Shown piece by piece: positions 22,467 through 26,913 of a stretch of DNA of 26,913 bases (position 1 is its first letter; every line of letters starts with the position of its first letter). The position numbers were made by a program, and so were the translations under genes. The stretch comes from CAZFLY01 sp964519995 (GTDB lineage Bacteria; Planctomycetota; Phycisphaerae; Sedimentisphaerales; Anaerobacaceae), in NCBI GenBank assembly GCA_964519995.1, contig CAZFLY010000040.1:1-26913 (forward strand), in the 5' to 3' direction. The notes beneath the pieces are model-generated. The model worked only from the letters and a program-made list of their open reading frames with translations, made no database searches and was not told the origin of the DNA.

Positions 22467-24302
22467 ATGAACATATTGGGAATATCGGCCTTTTACCATG
22501 ATAGCGCCGCAGCGTTGGTGCGCGACGGAGAAATTATCGCTGCCGCTCAAGAAGAAAGATTCACTCGAAAAAAACACGACAACAATTTCCCCTCAAACGC
22601 GGTGGATTATTGCCTGGAGGCCGGAAACATTACGCCGGAACAGCTTGATTATGTGGTCTTTTATGAAAAACCGTTACTCAAGTTCGAAAGGCTGCTCGAA
22701 ACTTACATTGCCTATGCTCCGCTTGGCTTTAGGCAGTTTTTAACGGGTATGCCTGTGTGGTTGCGCAGAAAGCTGCATCTTCGGCGTGAAATTGACAAGG
22801 CTATGCGCAGCAGGTACAAGGGCCATTACGTCTTTACTGAACACCATGAGTCACACGCCGCCAGTGCTTTTTTCCCGTCACCCTTTAATGAGGCAGCTAT
22901 CCTGACAATGGACGGTGTAGGTGAATGGGCAACGGCTAGCGTCGGTGTCGGACGAGGCAATCGAATCAAACTGACGCATGTTCTCCACTTTCCTCATTCA
23001 CTGGGCCTGCTTTACTCGGCCTTTACATATTTTACCGGCTTTCGCGTCAACTCCGGTGAGTACAAAATGATGGGTCTAGCGCCGTATGGCGAGCCTAAAT
23101 ACTACGACCTTATTATGGAGAAGCTAATAGACTTAAAAGAGGACGGGTCGTTTCGCTTGAACATGTCGTATCTGCCATATTGTCATAAAATGGTGATGGT
23201 CGGCTCGAAGTTCGAGAAGCTCTTTGGTGGACCTACTCGCAAACCTGAATCTCCACTGACACAACGTGAAATGGATATAGCTGCATCGATTCAGGCTGTC
23301 ACTGAAGAGGTTATGCTCCGTGCCGCTAAATATGTACATTCGCAAACAGCAATGAAAAACTTGGTCCTGGCAGGAGGCGTGGCTTTGAATTGTGTCGGCA
23401 ATGGCCGAATTCTACGCGAAGGTCCCTTTGAGAATATCTGGATTCAGCCCGCAGCAGGTGACGCTGGTGGAGCACTTGGGGCAGCATTGTTCGTATGGTA
23501 CCAGTTGTTGGAAAATGAGCGTCAAGTCAACGGCCAGGACAGACAACAGGGTTCCTTGCTCGGCCCCGCTTATAGCGACGGACAAGTCCACCAATATCTT
23601 GATTCTATCAACGCCAAGTATCACATTTACGCCGATGAGCAGCAATTAATCCACAAAGTCGTGGCACTGATAGACCAGGGAAAAGTAATTGGTTGGTTTC
23701 AGGGACGAATGGAGTTTGGGCCGCGGGCGCTTGGTAATCGCAGCATTATCGGAGATGCTCGCAGTGAAAAAATGCAGTCCATTATGAATCGCAAAATCAA
23801 GTTTCGTGAATCCTTCCGTCCTTTTGCTCCATGTGTGCTGCGGGAAGATGTGCATGAATACTTTGAAATGCGCCCCGAAGAAGATAGCCCATATATGTTA
23901 TTAGTTGCTGCTCTGCGACAAGAGCAGCGCCTGCCACTTGAAGTATCGCTTGAGTCACTACAAGGGTTGGACAAATTGAAGGTCAAGCGCAGTGTTGTAC
24001 CGGCAATCACTCACGTGGATTACTCGGCCCGTATCCAGACCGTTGATGCTGAACGTCATCCGAAGATGCACCGTCTTTTAAATGTGTTCAAGGCCAGGAC
24101 AGGCTGCTCAGCTATTATCAACACCAGCTTTAATATTCGTGGTGAGCCGATCGTTTGCTCGCCGATGCATGCCTATCGTTGTTTTATGGCTACAAATATG
24201 GATGTTTTAGTACTCGAAAATTATCTGCTCTACAAAGAAGAGCAACCGCAGGCAAAACAGCACGAGATTGATGAATACAAGGCTCAGTTTGAGTTGGATT
24301 AA
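22467..24302 (+). CDS. Carbamoyltransferase of the NodU/CmcH family
   Basis: The enzyme moves a carbamoyl group from carbamoyl phosphate, via carbamoyl-AMP, to a hydroxyl group of a sugar or other acceptor. The ATG at 22467 is chosen because AGGGGAATGACGAT precedes it and it starts the conserved NILGISAFYHDSAAALVRDG. The 611 residues show the N-terminal Kae1-like half (EERFTRKKHD, EHHESHAASAFFPSPF, TMDGVGEWAT, GLAPYGEP, LAGGVALNCVGNGR, PAAGDAGGALGAAL) and the C-terminal half (WFQGRMEFGPRALGNRSIIG, FRPFAPCVL, INTSFNIRGEPIVCSP). No signal peptide is seen, so it acts in the cytoplasm. It is followed by SxtJ and DUF5989 genes at 26 and 15 bases, a conserved trio linked to cell-surface glycan or secondary-metabolite modification. 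Confidence 0.95.
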   Translation: MNILGISAFYHDSAAALVRDGEIIAAAQEERFTRKKHDNNFPSNAVDYCLEAGNITPEQLDYVVFYEKPLLKFERLLETYIAYAPLGFRQFLTGMPVWLRRKLHLRREIDKAMRSRYKGHYVFTEHHESHAASAFFPSPFNEAAILTMDGVGEWATASVGVGRGNRIKLTHVLHFPHSLGLLYSAFTYFTGFRVNSGEYKMMGLAPYGEPKYYDLIMEKLIDLKEDGSFRLNMSYLPYCHKMVMVGSKFEKLFGGPTRKPESPLTQREMDIAASIQAVTEEVMLRAAKYVHSQTAMKNLVLAGGVALNCVGNGRILREGPFENIWIQPAAGDAGGALGAALFVWYQLLENERQVNGQDRQQGSLLGPAYSDGQVHQYLDSINAKYHIYADEQQLIHKVVALIDQGKVIGWFQGRMEFGPRALGNRSIIGDARSEKMQSIMNRKIKFRESFRPFAPCVLREDVHEYFEMRPEEDSPYMLLVAALRQEQRLPLEVSLESLQGLDKLKVKRSVVPAITHVDYSARIQTVDAERHPKMHRLLNVFKARTGCSAIINTSFNIRGEPIVCSPMHAYRCFMATNMDVLVLENYLLYKEEQPQAKQHEIDEYKAQFELD

Positions 24303-24328
24303 ATCGCAGAAAGGAGATAATTTTTTTA

Positions 24329-24748
24329 GTGTCACTGGTTGAAATAAACTGGCACCCTGACAATAAACAATTGCGGGCTTTTGGCACAGTTGCCTTGATA
24401 GCCTCGATAGTTATCGGTTTATTGTTTTATTTACTAAAAGGTCTTGGCCCACATTGGCTACTGGTCATCTTCACAGCCGGTTGCGCTGTCTTTTTAATCA
24501 GTAGAATCTCTGTCAGACTTACCAGAGTAATTTACATCGGCCTGACGACCATAACGCTACCGATAGGTTTAGCAGTTAGCTTTATGCTTTTAGCTGTATT
24601 TTACTTTCTACTGCTAACACCGCTGGCCCTTTTCTTTAGATTGATAGGTCGTGACACGCTAAATCGAAAGTTCGAGCCTGCGACGAAAAGTTACTGGGTT
24701 CCTTATGAACCGCCTGATAGTCTTGACCGTTATTTTCAGCAATTCTGA
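24329..24748 (+). CDS. SxtJ-family membrane protein
   Basis: The product has 139 residues and a GTG start at 24329. AAGGAG lies 12 bases upstream, a little far, and no ATG is available nearby. The protein has three to four hydrophobic segments (about residues 19-38, 43-58, 67-85 and 87-104), then a soluble C-terminal tail ending YWVPYEPPDSLDRYFQQF. The motif RLIGRDTLNRKF after the last segment followed by SYW is typical of the SxtJ family, named from the saxitoxin cluster and regularly found beside NodU-type carbamoyltransferases. Its biochemical role is unknown; a membrane partner or scaffold for the carbamoyltransferase is inferred from context only. Confidence 0.85.
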   Translation: MSLVEINWHPDNKQLRAFGTVALIASIVIGLLFYLLKGLGPHWLLVIFTAGCAVFLISRISVRLTRVIYIGLTTITLPIGLAVSFMLLAVFYFLLLTPLALFFRLIGRDTLNRKFEPATKSYWVPYEPPDSLDRYFQQF

Positions 24749-24763
24749 GACCGGAGAAAGCAG

Positions 24764-24973
24764 ATGTCTAAAAAGTCTGGCAGCAAAAAGTCAAAACAAT
24801 TCAGCGAACTTGCCCAAAGTAAGCGTCCATCGCTGCTAGTAGAGTTCTGGTTTTTCCTTAAACACAACAAAAAGTGGTGGCTGTTACCAATACTGATTAT
24901 GCTGTTGCTTTTTGGCTTGCTTATACTGTTGGGCGGAACAGCTATAGCACCATTTATTTATCCGCTTTTCTGA
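24764..24973 (+). CDS. DUF5989-family small membrane protein
   Basis: The product has 69 residues. CCGGAG lies 7 bases before the ATG, and the gene starts 15 bases after SxtJ. A basic Ser/Lys-rich N-terminus (MSKKSGSKKSKQF) leads into VEFWFFLKHNKKWWLLPILI and one long transmembrane segment, ending GTAIAPFIYPLF. The FWxFLxxxKKWWLLPI pattern is the DUF5989 hallmark, and these proteins sit next to carbamoyltransferase and SxtJ genes. The function is unknown; a single-helix accessory subunit of a membrane complex is a guess. The operon ends here, with only weak hairpins in the 77-base gap before the convergent gene. Confidence 0.85.
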   Translation: MSKKSGSKKSKQFSELAQSKRPSLLVEFWFFLKHNKKWWLLPILIMLLLFGLLILLGGTAIAPFIYPLF

Positions 24974-25050
24974 GAAGCAAGATCCTACATGAGGATTTCC
25001 ACAAGGCGGTGCTCCAACTGTAATGCTTTGTTGTTCTTATAGTCACAATT

Positions 25051-26913
25051 CTACTTTGAGGAACTTTTCAACATAGCCTCCAGTATTTTACGGGTCGTCG
25101 TAGAATTAGGGTCTAACTCAAGAGAAATATTAAGCTCTTTAACTGCTGCGTCTTTATGTCCCTTCTTGTGTAAAAGAAGACCAAGACCGCAGTGCAGAAG
25201 GGAACTATCCGGTATAAACAATATGCCCTTGCGACATACTTCGATTGCTTTGTCAATCTCACCCTGATGATAAAGTATCTGTGCTAAATCGTTGTATGCG
25301 AGGACATGATTAGGCAAGAACCTTGTGGCTTTTGAATAATACTTTATGGCCTTTTTGGTGTTACCTTGTTTTTGGTAAATCCCTCCGAGGTAATAATATG
25401 CGTCACCGCAGGTGGGCTTTATTTGTATTGCTTTTAGATAGTTAGTTGTAGCAGCATTAATGTCGCCTGTTACTTGCAATACTGAGCCTAATGTATCGTA
25501 GGCTACATAGGAGTGCGGTATGAAGCTCTTTATCAACCGAAACTGTTCGGCTGCGACTTTGTAGTCTTTCAAATCTTCAAATAGAAGCCTACCGTATTTC
25601 CATTTCAGGTACACATCTTGGGGGGAGTTTTGAATTGCCTGGCGATACTGGTCAGACGCTTTTTTAAGCGCATCTGGAGTGATATTAGTCTTCAGAATCT
25701 TGCACTTGTGCTCCATTATTCTGAGCCGCTCTTCGTGATATAGTTGATTGGTAAACGGTGGCTGCGTAATAAATCTTTTGAGAACCTCATCGGCAATCAC
25801 GCATCGGTCCCATTCTGTATAAGCCAGGTGTTGGGCACACTCGGTCTGCGTTAAAGGTAAAGAATCATCGGCTCGATGAGCTGTTACCCTTTGTGGAAGT
25901 AGCTCTTCTACCTTCTCAAGTATAGTCTTAGCCAGCAGATAGTTACCTTGAAAATTCAGGTGCACATGCTCATAGAAGAGTTCCTCACCTGGAATTTCAT
26001 ATGGACTGTTCCTTTCAAATGCTCTAACAGCATCCGCCAGGTAAACACCTTTGCCGGTACATGAATCCGCCACACTGCTGATGATTTCATTGATTCGTCC
26101 GTCTGCTCTGAACCGCAACGTATCCAGTTCACGTGCTTTTATGTACCTTTGCCTTGCCGCTTCATAGTCTTCCAGGGCCCAATAGCAACGGCCAAGGCGA
26201 AACTGAAGGTCTGCGTAAGTGCCGTCTATTTCAGTAGCCGACAGATAGCATTCCACCGCCTCGGCATATCTGCCTGCAGATTCATACTCCACTCCTCGGG
26301 CGTAAATATCATCCCACTTTGTCTTCTCTGTTTCTGTCAGATCTAGCCAATGCAGTGACCCAAACGGCGGATTGTCTTTAAGATTACTACCAACAGTACA
26401 GAAAATTACCTTCGCTCCAGAGTCGCGGCCGATTTGTACAATATCTTGAAGATTCCTTCTGAAATGTCGATAAACTATCTCCAATTGCTGATCATCAGCA
26501 CGAATCTGTTTCTCAAGGAACATCTCTAATCCACGCCATATCGTTGGTTTATCTTTTTTGGTACCTGCCCATTCGATAAGGCTCGTTAGCAGTTGTCCCA
26601 ACCTCGTAGCTTTAGCGGCAATGCCCATGCGGATAACAGACAAGCTCGGCGAAAGCGGCGCAAAGACTGTACCTGCTCCGTACGGGCCGGTAACTTCGTT
26701 GTTACCGAGGTATACGATGAACAGATCTGGCCCATGCTGTGCGCAATCTTTTGCTATTTCTACGACCACGTGAGAATTTATTGCTGCTGTCGCGGCTATG
26801 ATTACTTCAAAATCTACCCTTGGATATTTATCCCGCAACATTGTCTTTAGGAAACGTCCAAAACCAAAGGCTCCGTCCGGCTCACCTTGGGCTGCGGATG
26901 CGCCTAAGACAAA
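25051..26913 (-). CDS. SGNH hydrolase-like protein with TPR repeats (5' end beyond the window)
   Basis: The reading frame is open to the window edge. The 24 codons before the first internal ATG (26841) encode FVLGASAAQGEPDGAFGFGR, which holds the block I Ser of an SGNH/GDSL hydrolase, so that ATG is not the true start. Block III is LFIVYLGNNEVTGPYGAG. Two TPR units (about WDDIYARGVEYESAGRYAEA onward) are inserted before the last catalytic block, ELFYEHVHLNFQGNYLLA, where Glu stands in the place usually held by Asp ahead of the His. The C-terminal 250 residues are a further array of about five TPRs (for example GDAYYYLGGIYQKQGNTKKA). SGNH proteins of this type are common beside carbamoyltransferase/SxtJ genes and may act on acyl groups of surface glycans. 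Convergence with the operon suggests a linked role. Confidence 0.88.
   Translation of the reverse strand, partial: FVLGASAAQGEPDGAFGFGRFLKTMLRDKYPRVDFEVIIAATAAINSHVVVEIAKDCAQHGPDLFIVYLGNNEVTGPYGAGTVFAPLSPSLSVIRMGIAAKATRLGQLLTSLIEWAGTKKDKPTIWRGLEMFLEKQIRADDQQLEIVYRHFRRNLQDIVQIGRDSGAKVIFCTVGSNLKDNPPFGSLHWLDLTETEKTKWDDIYARGVEYESAGRYAEAVECYLSATEIDGTYADLQFRLGRCYWALEDYEAARQRYIKARELDTLRFRADGRINEIISSVADSCTGKGVYLADAVRAFERNSPYEIPGEELFYEHVHLNFQGNYLLAKTILEKVEELLPQRVTAHRADDSLPLTQTECAQHLAYTEWDRCVIADEVLKRFITQPPFTNQLYHEERLRIMEHKCKILKTNITPDALKKASDQYRQAIQNSPQDVYLKWKYGRLLFEDLKDYKVAAEQFRLIKSFIPHSYVAYDTLGSVLQVTGDINAATTNYLKAIQIKPTCGDAYYYLGGIYQKQGNTKKAIKYYSKATRFLPNHVLAYNDLAQILYHQGEIDKAIEVCRKGILFIPDSSLLHCGLGLLLHKKGHKDAAVKELNISLELDPNSTTTRKILEAMLKSSSK

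Overview
This 26.9-kb window looks like a piece of a Planctomycetota chromosome, most likely from the Phycisphaerae lineage. The grounds are PEP-CTERM tails (an IPEPAT motif, a hydrophobic stretch and basic residues), planctomycete-type dockerin-like repeats on secreted proteins, a dense set of secreted glycoside hydrolases, and a carbamoyltransferase/SxtJ/DUF5989/SGNH-TPR surface-glycan module. This placement is inferred from gene content; there is no rRNA or other phylogenetic marker apart from queA. I saw no tRNA, rRNA, CRISPR array or intact insertion sequence.

Layout. Positions 1-5200 (minus strand) hold secreted proteins: a broken gene remnant at the left edge, an M4 thermolysin-like protease split by a one-base frameshift just before its zinc motif and ending in two dockerin-like repeats, a dockerin-containing secreted protein, a PEP-CTERM protein, the wreck of a second PEP-CTERM gene, and a small unrecognised ORF. 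Positions 5366-6415 hold queA (tRNA queuosine synthesis), the only clear housekeeping gene. Positions 6604-22025 form a hemicellulose locus: GH5 endoglycanase, xylose isomerase, xylulokinase, GH35-like beta-galactosidase with a DUF5597-like C-terminus, GH27 alpha-galactosidase, GH13 lipoprotein, a PEP-CTERM protein with its own promoter and structured leader, and GH31 alpha-xylosidase with a PA14 insert. Positions 22467 to the right edge hold a carbamoyltransferase, an SxtJ-like membrane protein and a DUF5989 protein in one operon, converging on a partial SGNH hydrolase interleaved with TPR repeats.

How the genes may work together: an endo-acting GH5 cuts a branched beta-glucan or mannan backbone, GH31, GH35-like and GH27 enzymes strip xylose and galactose side chains, and XylA plus XylB send xylose into the pentose phosphate pathway. 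Galactoxyloglucan is the best single fit; galactomannan is an alternative. No transporter or regulator is visible inside the window.

The most striking theme is gene decay that leaves only 3' ends. A xylulokinase tail lies downstream of xylA, a GH27 tail lies downstream of the intact GH27 and GH13 genes, and a GH3 beta-glucosidase tail lies beside it with its terminator still in place. A gutted PEP-CTERM gene and several frameshifted ORFs add to this. Other points of interest are a xylulokinase fused to a two-helix membrane domain, a GH13 protein that has lost the conserved region I Asn-His, a structured RNA leader, and a long palindromic intergenic repeat.
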